Positions 1 through 8,337 of a DNA stretch of 64,000 nucleotides are shown piece after piece; the first letter of the stretch is position 1, and every line of letters begins with the position of its first letter. The translations under genes were made by a program, and so were the position numbers. A model generated the notes under the pieces. That model made no database searches. It was not told the DNA's origin and saw only the letters and a program-made list of their open reading frames with translations. Source of the stretch: Streptoalloteichus hindustanus (GTDB taxonomy: Bacteria > Actinomycetota > Actinomycetes > Mycobacteriales > Pseudonocardiaceae); the NCBI RefSeq assembly GCF_900129375.1, contig NZ_FQVN01000005.1, positions 310,001 to 374,000 on the forward strand, given 5' to 3'.

Positions 1-74
1 AGCCGGTGCGCTGCGTCGCCCGGATCGACCTGGCGACGCTGGCCGGCCAGGGCCGCCTGGAGCGGGTGGCCTGA
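1..74 (+). CDS. C-terminal end of an upstream gene (partial)
   Basis: The last 23 codons of a gene entering from the left edge, read in the frame ending with the TGA at 72-74; the tail includes ARIDLATLAGQGRLERVA. The good codon bias, and a ribosome binding site for the next gene only about 25 bases after the stop, suggest it belongs to the same tlm operon. Too little is visible to name a family. Confidence 0.6.
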   Translation, partial: PVRCVARIDLATLAGQGRLERVA

Positions 75-109
75 GGCGACCGGGGCGGACGGCGGCGAGG
101 GGAGGTGGC

Positions 110-1258
110 ATGACCGACAACCCGGCGATCCGGCGGATCGCGGTGTTCGCCCGGCTCCGGGGACCCGGCCTCGGTGACCTCGTCCAGCGGAACATCCTGC
201 TGTCGTTGCTGCGCAGGGCCCACCCGCTGGCCGAGGTCAGCGTCGTGGCCGGGTCGGAGTTGGTCGACCGCTTCTCCGAACTGCTGACCGGCCACAGCTA
301 CGCCACGGACGTGCTGCGCTGCCCCGCCGTCGGGGACACCGATCCCGGGCGGTGGCGGGAGTTCCGGCGCGTTCTGGCCGAGCGGGGCTTCCAGATGTGC
401 GTGGTGGACCCGGACAGCAGGGACCTCGACGCGCGGGAGGCGCGCGCCGCGGGGATCCCGGTCCGGGTCGCCCTGCCCACCGGAGGCCCGGGGGACACCG
501 CGATCACGCACCCGATCCGGCTGCCACCCTCGTTGCGCGGACGGCCCGACCTGTACGACTACGCCCGCGGCGCCGCCGCCGCGCTCGGCCTGCCCGCGCC
601 CCGCTCCGGCGAGGTCGTTCCGGTGCTGCCGAAACGTCCGGAGTGGACACCGGAGCTGGACGCCCCGGCGCCCAGGATCGCGGTGCACCCCGGCGGCGCG
701 CGGCTCTGGAACCGCCGGTGGCCGTTGCGGCACTTCGCGCGGTTGTGCGTCCGGCTGGTCGACGAGCTCGACGCGAGCCTCTACCTGCTCGGGGCCGAGC
801 AGGAACGGGCGGAACTGGCCGTGTTGAGCCGGGACGTGCTCGCCCAGCGGCCGGACGCGCGCGTCCACGTCGCGGTCGGCGAGTCCCTCAACCGGACGGC
901 CAACCTCCTGGCGGGCGTGGAACTCCTGGTGGGCAACGACTCCGCGCCCGCCCACCTCGCCGCGGCGCTGCGCACGCCGACCGTGGTGCTGTACGGGCCG
1001 ACGGGAACCGAGTTCCTGTGGGCCAGGGTCTACCCCCGGCACCGCGGGGTGTCCCTGCGGTACCCCTGCCAGGACATCCGGCACGCGGCCGAGGACGTCG
1101 CCACCCGGCGGTGCGAGCACGCCTGCCCGGTGGCCTACGAGTCGCCGGAGGGTCCGTACCCGAGATGCCTGACCGACCTTCCGGTGGACGAGGTGTGGCG
1201 AGCGGTGACCCGGCAGCTCCCCGCCACCTCCGCACGACCGAACGGGAGCCCGAGATGA
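110..1258 (+). CDS. tlmE: GT9-family (ADP-heptose:LPS heptosyltransferase-like) glycosyltransferase, TlmE/BlmE-like
   Basis: 382 residues. The start ATG follows a good ribosome binding site (GGGGAGGTGG). It has the two-domain GT-B look of family 9: HPGG at residues 193-196 followed by a KrWP-like segment (NRRWPLRHF), and the sugar-nucleotide binding signature GNDSAPAHLAAAL from residue 275, followed by LYGPTG. In bleomycin-family clusters the GT9 enzyme is thought to attach a hexose of the gulose-mannose disaccharide to the beta-hydroxyhistidine hydroxyl of the aglycone; that role is inferred from family and context. Its stop overlaps the start of the carbamoyltransferase (ATGA), so the two are translationally coupled. 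It acts in the cytoplasm and most likely uses the nucleotide sugar made by the kinase/nucleotidyltransferase two genes downstream. Confidence 0.83.
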   Translation: MTDNPAIRRIAVFARLRGPGLGDLVQRNILLSLLRRAHPLAEVSVVAGSELVDRFSELLTGHSYATDVLRCPAVGDTDPGRWREFRRVLAERGFQMCVVDPDSRDLDAREARAAGIPVRVALPTGGPGDTAITHPIRLPPSLRGRPDLYDYARGAAAALGLPAPRSGEVVPVLPKRPEWTPELDAPAPRIAVHPGGARLWNRRWPLRHFARLCVRLVDELDASLYLLGAEQERAELAVLSRDVLAQRPDARVHVAVGESLNRTANLLAGVELLVGNDSAPAHLAAALRTPTVVLYGPTGTEFLWARVYPRHRGVSLRYPCQDIRHAAEDVATRRCEHACPVAYESPEGPYPRCLTDLPVDEVWRAVTRQLPATSARPNGSPR

Positions 1259-2871
1259 GCGTGGAACGCGTCCGCACCATCCTGTCCGTCAACTTCAACC
1301 ACGACGGCTCTGCGGTGGTGCTGTCCGAGGGGCGCATCCGGGGCTACGTCAACACCGAACGGTTCTCCAGGATCAAGAAGCACCCCGGCCTGCGCGCGGC
1401 CGACCTGGCCGAGGTGCTCGACCAGGCCGGCGTGGAACTGGCCGACGTCGACCACGTCCTGCTGTGCAACCTCCACAACATGGACTCGCCGGACGTGGTC
1501 CGGTTGCACGGCTCGGACCTCAAGGACACGTGGTTCGAGTTCTGGCTCAACCAGCGCAACACCGAGGTGCGGATCGACGGGCGGCGCATCCCGTGCACCG
1601 TCAACCCCGACCACCACCTGATCCACGCGGCCACCGCCTACTTCACCTCGCCGTTCGAGTCGGGGGCGGCGCTGGCCATCGACCCCACGGGCTGCCGGGC
1701 GTTCCTGGGCAGGGACAACAAGCTCTTCCCGTTGCGCCGCGACTACGACAAGTGGTTCAACGCCAACTTCGGCTACTGCTCGGTGTCCGAGCTGATGTTC
1801 GGCTCCAGCATCGTCGGCGCGGGCAAGGTCATGGGCCTGTCGCCCTACGGTCGCCCCACCGGCGAGGTCGAGCCGCCACCGGACAGCATGGTCGACTTCG
1901 AGGAGCTCGTCCGGTTCGCCGACCGCGACCCGGTGCCCGTCCAGGTCGGGGACCGCACCCTCAACGCCGCCCTGGCCTACTACATCCAGCTCGGCCTGGA
2001 ACGCCAGATGGTGCGGCTGTTCACCGACCTCGCCCCGCTCTGCCGGCGCAACGGGATCAACCCGGACATCTGCCTGTCCGGCGGCACGGCCCTCAACGCC
2101 ATCGCCACCCAGCTCGCCTTCGCCGGGTCGGGCTTCGAGCGCATCCACTTCCACCCGGCCTGCGGGGACGACGGCACCGCCATCGGCGCGGCGCTGTGGT
2201 ACTGGCACCACGTGCTCGGCAATCCCCGCCTGCCGCACGACAACGCGGGGCTGATGTACTCGGTCCGCACCTACGACCAGCGGGCCGTGGACCGGGCGTT
2301 GACCGCGCACGCCGACCGGCTGGTGGTCGAGTCGGTGCCGGACTACGTGGGCAAGACCGCCGAACTGCTGGCCGGCGGGGCGGTCGTGGGCTGGTGGGAC
2401 GGCGCCAGCGAGGTCGGCCCGCGCGCGCTGGGCCACCGCAGCATCCTCGCCGACCCCAGGGACCCGACCATGCGCGACCGGCTCAACTCGCGCGTGAAGT
2501 TCCGGGAGCACTTCCGGCCGTTCGCGCCGTCGGTGCTCAACGAGCGGGCCACGGAGTGGTTCGGCCTGTGCGACAGCCCGTTCATGCTGCGCGCGGCTCC
2601 GGTCCAGCGGGCGTCGGAGGTCCCCGCGATCACCCACATCGACGGGACCTCGCGGCTCCAGACGGTGTCCCGAGTGGACAATCCCGCCTTCTACGACCTC
2701 ATCGCGGCGTTCGAGGACCGCACCGGCATCCCGATGGTGCTCAACACCAGCCTCAACACCAAGGGCGAGCCGATCGTGGAGACCCCGGACGACGCCGTGC
2801 GCACCCTGCTGGGTTGCGAGCTGGACTACCTGGTGCTGCCGCACACGCTGGTCAGCCGGCGGGGGGCGTGA
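1255..2871 (+). CDS. tlmD: O-carbamoyltransferase (NodU/TobZ/CmcH family), TlmD/BlmD-like
   Basis: 538 residues; the ATG overlaps the tlmE stop. The N-terminal half carries the nucleotide/metal-binding carbamoyltransferase core, with SVNFNHDGSAVVL near the start, the histidine-rich HHLIHAATAYF and the DPTG motif. The C-terminal YrdC-like half ends in the conserved FREHFRPFAPS and NTSLNTKGEPIVETP segments. Enzymes of this family transfer the carbamoyl group of carbamoyl phosphate, via carbamoyl-AMP, to a sugar hydroxyl. In bleomycin, phleomycin and tallysomycin the mannose carries a 3-O-carbamoyl group, so this is the expected carbamoylating enzyme. Length is normal for the family. The stop codon overlaps the next start, keeping it in the tlmE-D-PCP-C coupled set. 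Confidence 0.87.
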   Translation: MSVERVRTILSVNFNHDGSAVVLSEGRIRGYVNTERFSRIKKHPGLRAADLAEVLDQAGVELADVDHVLLCNLHNMDSPDVVRLHGSDLKDTWFEFWLNQRNTEVRIDGRRIPCTVNPDHHLIHAATAYFTSPFESGAALAIDPTGCRAFLGRDNKLFPLRRDYDKWFNANFGYCSVSELMFGSSIVGAGKVMGLSPYGRPTGEVEPPPDSMVDFEELVRFADRDPVPVQVGDRTLNAALAYYIQLGLERQMVRLFTDLAPLCRRNGINPDICLSGGTALNAIATQLAFAGSGFERIHFHPACGDDGTAIGAALWYWHHVLGNPRLPHDNAGLMYSVRTYDQRAVDRALTAHADRLVVESVPDYVGKTAELLAGGAVVGWWDGASEVGPRALGHRSILADPRDPTMRDRLNSRVKFREHFRPFAPSVLNERATEWFGLCDSPFMLRAAPVQRASEVPAITHIDGTSRLQTVSRVDNPAFYDLIAAFEDRTGIPMVLNTSLNTKGEPIVETPDDAVRTLLGCELDYLVLPHTLVSRRGA

Positions 2872-3140
2872 TGGTCAGGGGCTGGCTGCGCTCCCGGCGG
2901 CAGCGCCGGCTGCTGGACGAGGTCACCGCGATCTGGTGCGAGGTGCTGGGCCGCGAGCACGTGGGGCCGCACGAGGACTTCCTGGAGCTGGGCGGGGACT
3001 CGGTGGCCGCCATCCAGATCATCAGCAGGGCCGAGGAGCTGACCGGCGCCGAGCTGTCGATCCAGTTGCTGATGGAGAACCGCACGGTGGCCGCGATGGC
3101 CGGGGAGCTGGAGCGCGTGCTGGCGGGGGAGGCGACGTGA
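2871..3140 (+). CDS. tlmI: Free-standing peptidyl carrier protein (type II PCP), BlmI-like
   Basis: An 89-residue single carrier domain with the phosphopantetheine attachment motif LGGDSVAA (Ser44) in a four-helix layout, preceded by a very basic N-terminus (GWLRSRRQRR). The bleomycin cluster contains a similar discrete PCP, BlmI, beside the sugar genes, hence the tentative symbol. It should be converted to holo form by a phosphopantetheinyl transferase and hold an aminoacyl or peptidyl thioester. What it carries is unknown; a free PCP beside sugar and oxygenase genes could present histidine for beta-hydroxylation. Both ends overlap neighbours (TGATG at the start, GTGA at the end). Confidence 0.8.
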   Translation: MVRGWLRSRRQRRLLDEVTAIWCEVLGREHVGPHEDFLELGGDSVAAIQIISRAEELTGAELSIQLLMENRTVAAMAGELERVLAGEAT

Positions 3141-4633
3141 ACACCGACCTGGTCGGTCTGCTGGACGCGGTCGCCGGACTCCGGGTGCTCGTGGTCGGCG
3201 ACGCCATCCTCGACCGGTACACCTACGGCCGGTCGGAGCGGATGTGCCGGGAGGCCCCGGTGCCGGCCATCGCGGTGGAGTCCGACGTGGACCAGGCGGG
3301 GGGCGCGGCGAACGCGGCGGTCAACGCCCGCGCCCTCGGCGCGCGGGCCACGCTGCTGTCGGTGCTGGGCCGGGACGTCGAGGCGGACCGGCTGTCGTCG
3401 GTGCTGACGGCCTCCGGGGTCGAGATCTCCGGCCTGTCGCGCGAGCGGGACCGGACGACGCCGGTGCGGCAGCGCGTGTTGGCCGACGGGCAGATGCTGC
3501 TGCGGGTCGACCGGGGCGAGGCCAGGCCGATCTCGGACGCCAGCGCGCGCGAGCTGGTCCGACGCCTCGACGAGAATCTGTCCACAGTGGACGTCCTGGT
3601 CGTCTCCGACAACGCGGCGGGGGTGGTGACCCCCGGCCTGATCGCCGAGCTGGCCGCCCGCCGGGGGCGGGGACCGTCCACAGTGGTGGTGGATGCCCGC
3701 GACCCGATGGCGTTCCGCGACCTGCGGGCGAGCGCGATCAAACCGAACTACGCCGAGGCGTTGCGGGTGGTCGGCGCTCCGGACCGGCCGGCGGGCGACC
3801 GCACCCGGCACTTCCACGACCTCGGCGACGAGCTGCTCGCCCGCACCGGGGCCGGCCTGGTCGCGTTGACCCTGGACGCCGAGGGCGCCCTGGTGTTCCA
3901 GCCCGGCCGGCCGCCCGTCCGCACCTACGCCAGGGGCGGCACGGCGACCTCGACGGTCGGGGCCGGCGACACGTTCGCCGTCGCGCTGGCGCTGGCGCTG
4001 GCCGCCGAGGCCGACGGCGGCGCGGCGGCGGAGTTCGCCTCGGCCGCGGCCGGAGCCGCCGTCGCCAGCACCGGAACGGCCGTCTGCGACGCCGACGAGC
4101 TCCGCCGCGGGCTCACCGGGACGATCAAGATCGGCAGCCGCGACGGGCTGGCCGACTGGCGCGCCGAGGCCACCCGCCGCCGACGGCGGGTGGTGTTCAC
4201 CAACGGCTGCTTCGACATCCTGCACGGCGGCCACGTCTCGCTCCTCAGCCGCGCCAAGGAACTCGGCGACGTGCTGGTCGTGGGCGTCAACTCCGACGAG
4301 AGCGTGCGCCGCCTCAAGGGGCCCACCCGGCCGGTGAACGCCCTGGCCGACCGCCTGCGCGTGCTGGCCGCGCTGAGCTGCGTGGACCTCGTCGTCCCCT
4401 TCACCGGCGACAGCCCGACCGACCTGATGGAGCTCCTGCGACCGGACGTCTACGTCAAGGGCGCGGACTACACCCTCCAGACGTTGCCCGAGGCGCCGCT
4501 GGTGGAGCGGTGGGGCGGCGCGGTGCGCCTGCTCCCGCTCGTCGACGACGCGTCCACCACCCGCATCATCCGGCGCATCCACGACCTGGCCGCGGCCGGA
4601 CCCGTCGAGCCGACACCGGGAGGCAGCCGGTGA
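3137..4633 (+). CDS. tlmC: Bifunctional sugar kinase / nucleotidyltransferase (HldE/RfaE-like), TlmC/BlmC-like
   Basis: 498 residues, GTG start overlapping the PCP stop. Residues 1 to about 320 form a PfkB/ribokinase-type kinase (GGAANAAVNARALG near the N-terminus, catalytic GAGD at 275-278). Residues from about 350 form a cytidylyltransferase-like domain with FTNGCFDILHGGH (from residue 354), the HxGH nucleotide-binding motif. This is the architecture of HldE, which phosphorylates and then adenylylates heptose phosphates. In the bleomycin family the homologue is called the NDP-sugar synthase and is expected to activate a hexose for the GT9 glycosyltransferase. The pairing of an HldE-like enzyme with a heptosyltransferase-like enzyme in a Gram-positive cluster without LPS is consistent with an ADP-sugar route, which is inference. 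Confidence 0.86.
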   Translation: MNTDLVGLLDAVAGLRVLVVGDAILDRYTYGRSERMCREAPVPAIAVESDVDQAGGAANAAVNARALGARATLLSVLGRDVEADRLSSVLTASGVEISGLSRERDRTTPVRQRVLADGQMLLRVDRGEARPISDASARELVRRLDENLSTVDVLVVSDNAAGVVTPGLIAELAARRGRGPSTVVVDARDPMAFRDLRASAIKPNYAEALRVVGAPDRPAGDRTRHFHDLGDELLARTGAGLVALTLDAEGALVFQPGRPPVRTYARGGTATSTVGAGDTFAVALALALAAEADGGAAAEFASAAAGAAVASTGTAVCDADELRRGLTGTIKIGSRDGLADWRAEATRRRRRVVFTNGCFDILHGGHVSLLSRAKELGDVLVVGVNSDESVRRLKGPTRPVNALADRLRVLAALSCVDLVVPFTGDSPTDLMELLRPDVYVKGADYTLQTLPEAPLVERWGGAVRLLPLVDDASTTRIIRRIHDLAAAGPVEPTPGGSR

Positions 4634-5904
4634 ACCACCCCATCAGTCCCCAACAACTGCTCACCGCGATCTCCGAGGTGGTCAGGAACCACCCGAACAA
4701 GAAGCTCGCGGTGTACGTGCACATCCCGTTCTGCTCGTCGAAGTGCCACTTCTGCGACTGGGTCACCGACATCCCGGTGCGGCGGCTGCGCAGCGGCCCC
4801 GAGGGCAGGGCGTCCTATGTGGACGCCCTGTGCGACCAGATCCGCTTCTACGGCCCGCAGTTGACCCGCTTCGGCTACCGGCCGAAGGTGATGTACTGGG
4901 GCGGCGGCACCCCGACCCGGTTGGCTCCGGAGGAGATGCGGGCCATCAGGGCCGCGCTGGACGACTCGTTCGACTTCTCCGACCTCGTCCAGTGGACGGT
5001 GGAGACCACGCCCAACGACCTCGACGCGGAGAAGCTCGCGGCGATGCGGGAGATCGGCGTCGACCGGGTCAGCGTGGGCGTGCAGTCGCTCAACCCCTAC
5101 CAGCTCCGCAAGGCCGGTCGCGCGCACAGCAGGGAGCAGGCGCTGGCCGCCTTCCCCCTGTTGCGGCAGGCCGGGATCACCAACTTCAACGTGGACCTGA
5201 TCTCCAGTTTCCCCGGCGAGGACCAGGAGTCCTTCCGCCGCACGGTGGAGGACATCCTCGCGCTGGACCCGCCGCACGTCTCCGTCTACCCCTACCGCGC
5301 CACGCCGAAGACGGTGATGGCCATGCAGCTCGACCGCGAGTTCCTCGAAGCCCACCAACAACACGACATGGTCGCCACCTACGAGATGGCGATGGAGATG
5401 TTGGGGCAGGCGGGGTACCACGAGTACTGCCACGGGTACTGGGTGCGCGACGCCGCCCACGAGGACCACGACGGCAACTTCAAGTACGACCTCGAAGGCG
5501 ACAAGATCGGCTTCGGCAGCGGCGCCGAGTCCATCATCGGGCACCACCTGCTGTGGAGCGAGAACACCAAGTACGAGGAGTACCTCGACGACCCGCGCAC
5601 CTTCTCCATGGCGCACCGGTTCACCCTCGACGACCCGGAACGGCTCACCGCTCCCGTGGGCGGCGCGCTGATGACCAGGGAGGGCGTGGACTTCGCCCGG
5701 TTCCACCGGCTGACCGGGGTGTCCTTCGCCGACCTGCGCGCCACGCCCTACTTCACCCGCTGGTTCCAGGTCCTGGAGGAGTGCGGCGCGCGGTTCCTGG
5801 AGAGCGACACCAACTTCCGCATGGACCCGACCGTGATCCACAAGGCCTACATCACCCATCTCGCCCACTCCACGGCCAACGGCCTGGCCCCGCAACGGGC
5901 GTGA
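4630..5904 (+). CDS. HemN/HemW-like radical SAM enzyme
   Basis: 424 residues with a GTG start overlapping the tlmC stop. The radical SAM cluster motif CSSKCHFC puts the three cysteines at residues 35, 39 and 42, followed by the SAM-binding GGGTP near residue 91 and the HemN-type VSVGVQSLNPYQLRKAGR and NVDLISSFPGE segments. It is in the coproporphyrinogen oxidase-like family, which also includes class C radical SAM methyltransferases of antibiotic pathways. Its position inside the coupled tlm operon argues against haem metabolism. The pyrimidine of the bleomycin family carries a C-methyl group on an unreactive ring carbon, so C-methylation is an attractive role. That role is inference; the sequence alone fixes only the radical SAM family. 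Confidence 0.82.
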   Translation: MNHPISPQQLLTAISEVVRNHPNKKLAVYVHIPFCSSKCHFCDWVTDIPVRRLRSGPEGRASYVDALCDQIRFYGPQLTRFGYRPKVMYWGGGTPTRLAPEEMRAIRAALDDSFDFSDLVQWTVETTPNDLDAEKLAAMREIGVDRVSVGVQSLNPYQLRKAGRAHSREQALAAFPLLRQAGITNFNVDLISSFPGEDQESFRRTVEDILALDPPHVSVYPYRATPKTVMAMQLDREFLEAHQQHDMVATYEMAMEMLGQAGYHEYCHGYWVRDAAHEDHDGNFKYDLEGDKIGFGSGAESIIGHHLLWSENTKYEEYLDDPRTFSMAHRFTLDDPERLTAPVGGALMTREGVDFARFHRLTGVSFADLRATPYFTRWFQVLEECGARFLESDTNFRMDPTVIHKAYITHLAHSTANGLAPQRA

Positions 5905-5927
5905 TCCGGACAGAAGGGAGTCTCCCG

Positions 5928-6854
5928 ATGGGAGCGGACCCGACACGGCGTCGATCCGACGACGTGCGTCGACACTATTCCGAGCTCGTCAACGCCCTGC
6001 GGGCGGACGGTGACGCGGAGGCCGCGCGCCAGGTCGCCGACCTGGCGGTGGACCACGGGGTGTGGCGACACCCGCTCCAGCGCCCCACGCACTACGTGCC
6101 CTCCTTCGACCCGGTGCCGGTGCACGACCCCGCGGACTTCTGGTTCACCAGCTACCTGGAGGAGAACTACGAGAAGATCCGCGCCGAGCTGGACGCGGTG
6201 ACCCGGCCGACCGAGCAGGGTTTCCTGCCGGTGGAGGAGCCGCTGCTCGGCCGGGGTCGCTGGGAGCAGGTCACGTTCTACGAGACCGGCGTCCGGTTTG
6301 ACGACGCCTGCGCCCGGTTCCCGGTCACCGCCAGCGTCATCGACGGCATTCCCGAGGCCGCCGCGGCCGGCCCGGGCGTGGTGACCCTGTCCTGGCTGTA
6401 CCCGGGAACGCACATCGTCCCGCACTGCGGCGGGTCCAACGCGCGGCTGCGGGTCCACCTCGGCCTGCGGGTGCCCGACGGCCCCCGCATCCGCGTGGGG
6501 GACGAGGTGCTGACCTGGCGTGAGGGCGGCTGCATGGTGTTCGACGACTCGTTCGAGCACGAGGTGTGGCACGACGGCGACGAGCCGAGGATCATCCTCC
6601 TGCTGGACGTCTGCCACCCGGCGCTGGACGCGGGGACCCGCGAGTGGATGTTGTCCGGCCGCGCTTCCTTCGACGACCGGATGACCGCCTACATGCGGGA
6701 TCGGGGTATCGAACGGGTGGAAATCCACGGGGACGAGGTCACTCTTTCGCCGAATACCGGCGCGGTGAGCCTGGTGCGTCGCCACCTTCGGGAAGTGGGC
6801 GCGACCGCGGTGGAACTCCGCGATGGTAGGTTGCGGTACGAGAAGATCAACTGA
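5928..6854 (+). CDS. Aspartyl/asparaginyl beta-hydroxylase-like oxygenase, copy 1
   Basis: 308 residues; the ATG is preceded by AGAAGGGAG and lies 23 bases after the radical SAM gene. An N-terminal helical segment (residues 1-70) leads into FWFTSYLEENYEKIRAEL, then the double-stranded beta-helix core with GTHIVPHCGGSNARLRVH and FDDSFEHEVWHDG, the two segments that supply the iron-binding histidines in the AspH family. These enzymes use Fe(II) and 2-oxoglutarate to hydroxylate a beta carbon. Tallysomycin contains beta-hydroxyhistidine, so histidine beta-hydroxylation is the natural proposal. A second, clearly paralogous gene lies at 8792-9766; which copy does which step cannot be told from sequence. 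Confidence 0.83.
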   Translation: MGADPTRRRSDDVRRHYSELVNALRADGDAEAARQVADLAVDHGVWRHPLQRPTHYVPSFDPVPVHDPADFWFTSYLEENYEKIRAELDAVTRPTEQGFLPVEEPLLGRGRWEQVTFYETGVRFDDACARFPVTASVIDGIPEAAAAGPGVVTLSWLYPGTHIVPHCGGSNARLRVHLGLRVPDGPRIRVGDEVLTWREGGCMVFDDSFEHEVWHDGDEPRIILLLDVCHPALDAGTREWMLSGRASFDDRMTAYMRDRGIERVEIHGDEVTLSPNTGAVSLVRRHLREVGATAVELRDGRLRYEKIN

Positions 6855-6914
6855 TCCGGATTCCCGTCCGGCCCCGTGTCGCACGGGAGTTCCCTGGACG
6901 ACGAGGAAGCCGCC

Positions 6915-7289
6915 ATGGCCAAGTTGACCAGTGCCGTTCCGGTGCTCACCGCGCGCGACGTCGCCGGAGCGGTCGAGTTCTGGACCGACCGGCTCGGGTT
7001 CTCCCGGGACTTCGTGGAGGACGACTTCGCCGGTGTGGTCCGGGACGACGTGACCCTGTTCATCAGCGCGGTCCAGGACCAGGTGGTGCCGGACAACACC
7101 CTGGCCTGGGTGTGGGTGCGCGGCCTGGACGAGCTGTACGCCGAGTGGTCGGAGGTCGTGTCCACGAACTTCCGGGACGCCTCCGGGCCGGCCATGACCG
7201 AGATCGGCGAGCAGCCGTGGGGGCGGGAGTTCGCCCTGCGCGACCCGGCCGGCAACTGCGTGCACTTCGTGGCCGAGGAGCAGGACTGA
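6915..7289 (+). CDS. ble: Bleomycin/phleomycin/tallysomycin-binding resistance protein (Sh Ble, TlmA)
   Basis: 124 residues, beginning [18 protein letters not shown] and ending [15 protein letters not shown], which I recognise as the Sh ble protein used as the zeocin/phleomycin marker. It is a small VOC-fold (glyoxalase/bleomycin-resistance superfamily) dimer that binds metal-bound or metal-free drug one-to-one and so keeps it from cutting DNA. An upstream in-frame GTG at 6876 would add 13 residues, but the ATG at 6915 gives the known protein. It lies within the biosynthetic operon 60 bases after the hydroxylase, so producer resistance should rise together with biosynthesis. The identity is from memory, not from a search. 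Confidence 0.97.
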
Positions 7290-7390
7290 CCGACGCCGAC
7301 CAACACCGCCGGTCCGACGCGGCCCGACGGGTCCGAGGCCTCGGAGATCTCCGGTGGGTGTGCCCGCCACAGACGACACAGGAGGAGAGG

Positions 7391-7951
7391 ATGACGAGGA
7401 CACCGAGTCTCGTCGCCGCCGTGCGCGACGGCGACGCGGAAGCCCTCCGCGCCGCCCTGGGCCGGGGCGAGGACCCGGCCGAGCGCGACGAGCGGGGCTG
7501 GGCCGCGTTGGACTGGGCGGCCGGGCGCGGTGACGTCCCGGCGGTGCGGGCGCTGCTGGACGCCGGGGCCGACCCGCGGGCGCGCGGTCCCGAGGGCCGC
7601 TCGCCCTACGAGATCGCCGTGGCAGCCGGGAAGGTCGACGCCGCCAGGGTGTTGCGGGAGGTCACCGGGGAGGGCGCGGACGGCTGGCGCCCGTACTGCA
7701 AGGCCTATCTCGTGGCCGCTCTCAGGGCGTTCCCCGACTGGTCCACTGTGGACGGTGAGGGTCTGACCGCCGAGACCGTGGTCTACCTCCACCACGACCT
7801 CACGGTGACGCGTTCCATCTGGCACGGCGAGGACGTGCTGTGGTCCCACTCCTCGCCGGAGTGGGCGGAGTTCTGCCGGGAGGACCTGGGATTCAGGGTG
7901 CCGGACGACCTGGAGCTGGTCCCCGGCGGGAGCGGAACGGGGCGGCGATGA
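7391..7951 (+). CDS. Ankyrin-repeat protein
   Basis: 186 residues, ATG after a strong GGAGGAGAGG. Residues 1-90 contain about two and a half ankyrin repeats (LVAAVRDGDAEALRAAL; GWAALDWAAGRGDVPAVRALL; GRSPYEIAVAAGKVDAARVL). The C-terminal half (from about residue 95) matches no fold I recognise. Ankyrin-like proteins were also described next to the bleomycin resistance genes of the bleomycin producer, so co-occurrence with ble is a conserved trait of these clusters. The function is unknown; a protein-protein interaction role is the usual reading. Its stop overlaps the next start (ATGA). Confidence 0.78.
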   Translation: MTRTPSLVAAVRDGDAEALRAALGRGEDPAERDERGWAALDWAAGRGDVPAVRALLDAGADPRARGPEGRSPYEIAVAAGKVDAARVLREVTGEGADGWRPYCKAYLVAALRAFPDWSTVDGEGLTAETVVYLHHDLTVTRSIWHGEDVLWSHSSPEWAEFCREDLGFRVPDDLELVPGGSGTGRR

Positions 7952-8337
7952 CGACGGACGAGCGGACCGTGCGGGTCGAGGTGGTCTGGCGCGAGCCGGT
8001 GGACGAGGGGGAGGTCGGCCTCCAGGACAAGTCGGGCGAGCTCGTCGCGGGCACGCCCCAGTCGGACGGGTCGGTGCGGTACGAGGTCGACGTCCCGGTG
8101 CGCCCGCGCCGGGGTGGCGGCGGGCTCGACTTCGCCGGCCCCCACGTGCACGGCTCGGCCGGCGAGCGGTTCCTGTACCTGAGCTTCCGGCGGCCGGGCG
8201 AGGCCGCCTGGTTCCGCCGCAGCAAGATCCTGCTCCCGGAGTCCGCGCCGGAGTCGGCCGCCACGCTGCGGGCCACCGTGGTGGACGTCTCCGGCAGTCG
8301 GGCCGGTCTGGACCCGGCCGGCTGGGTCGAGGCGTAG
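7948..8337 (+). CDS. DUF5990-like protein
   Basis: 129 residues; the start overlaps the ankyrin gene stop, so the pair is co-translated. The central segment DFAGPHVHGSAGERFLYLSF resembles the GPYVqGrpGdRFiYLSW signature of the DUF5990 family, small beta-rich actinobacterial proteins of unknown function that often follow regulatory or signalling genes. No signal peptide or membrane segment. It is the last gene of the first tlm operon; a long non-coding gap follows. The family call is from pattern recall. Confidence 0.62.
   Translation: MTTDERTVRVEVVWREPVDEGEVGLQDKSGELVAGTPQSDGSVRYEVDVPVRPRRGGGGLDFAGPHVHGSAGERFLYLSFRRPGEAAWFRRSKILLPESAPESAATLRATVVDVSGSRAGLDPAGWVEA

Noticed and set aside
1135-2844. 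A 569-codon open frame on the reverse strand opposite tlmD
   Set aside because: It lies entirely opposite a gene with clear family motifs, has low-complexity Arg/Val/Gly-rich composition and no ribosome binding site; many similar antisense frames in this GC-rich window were dropped for the same reason.
3580-3692. Two close GTCCACA sites as a replication origin (DnaA box cluster)
   Set aside because: They are inside a biosynthetic gene and too sparse, with no dnaA/dnaN neighbourhood.
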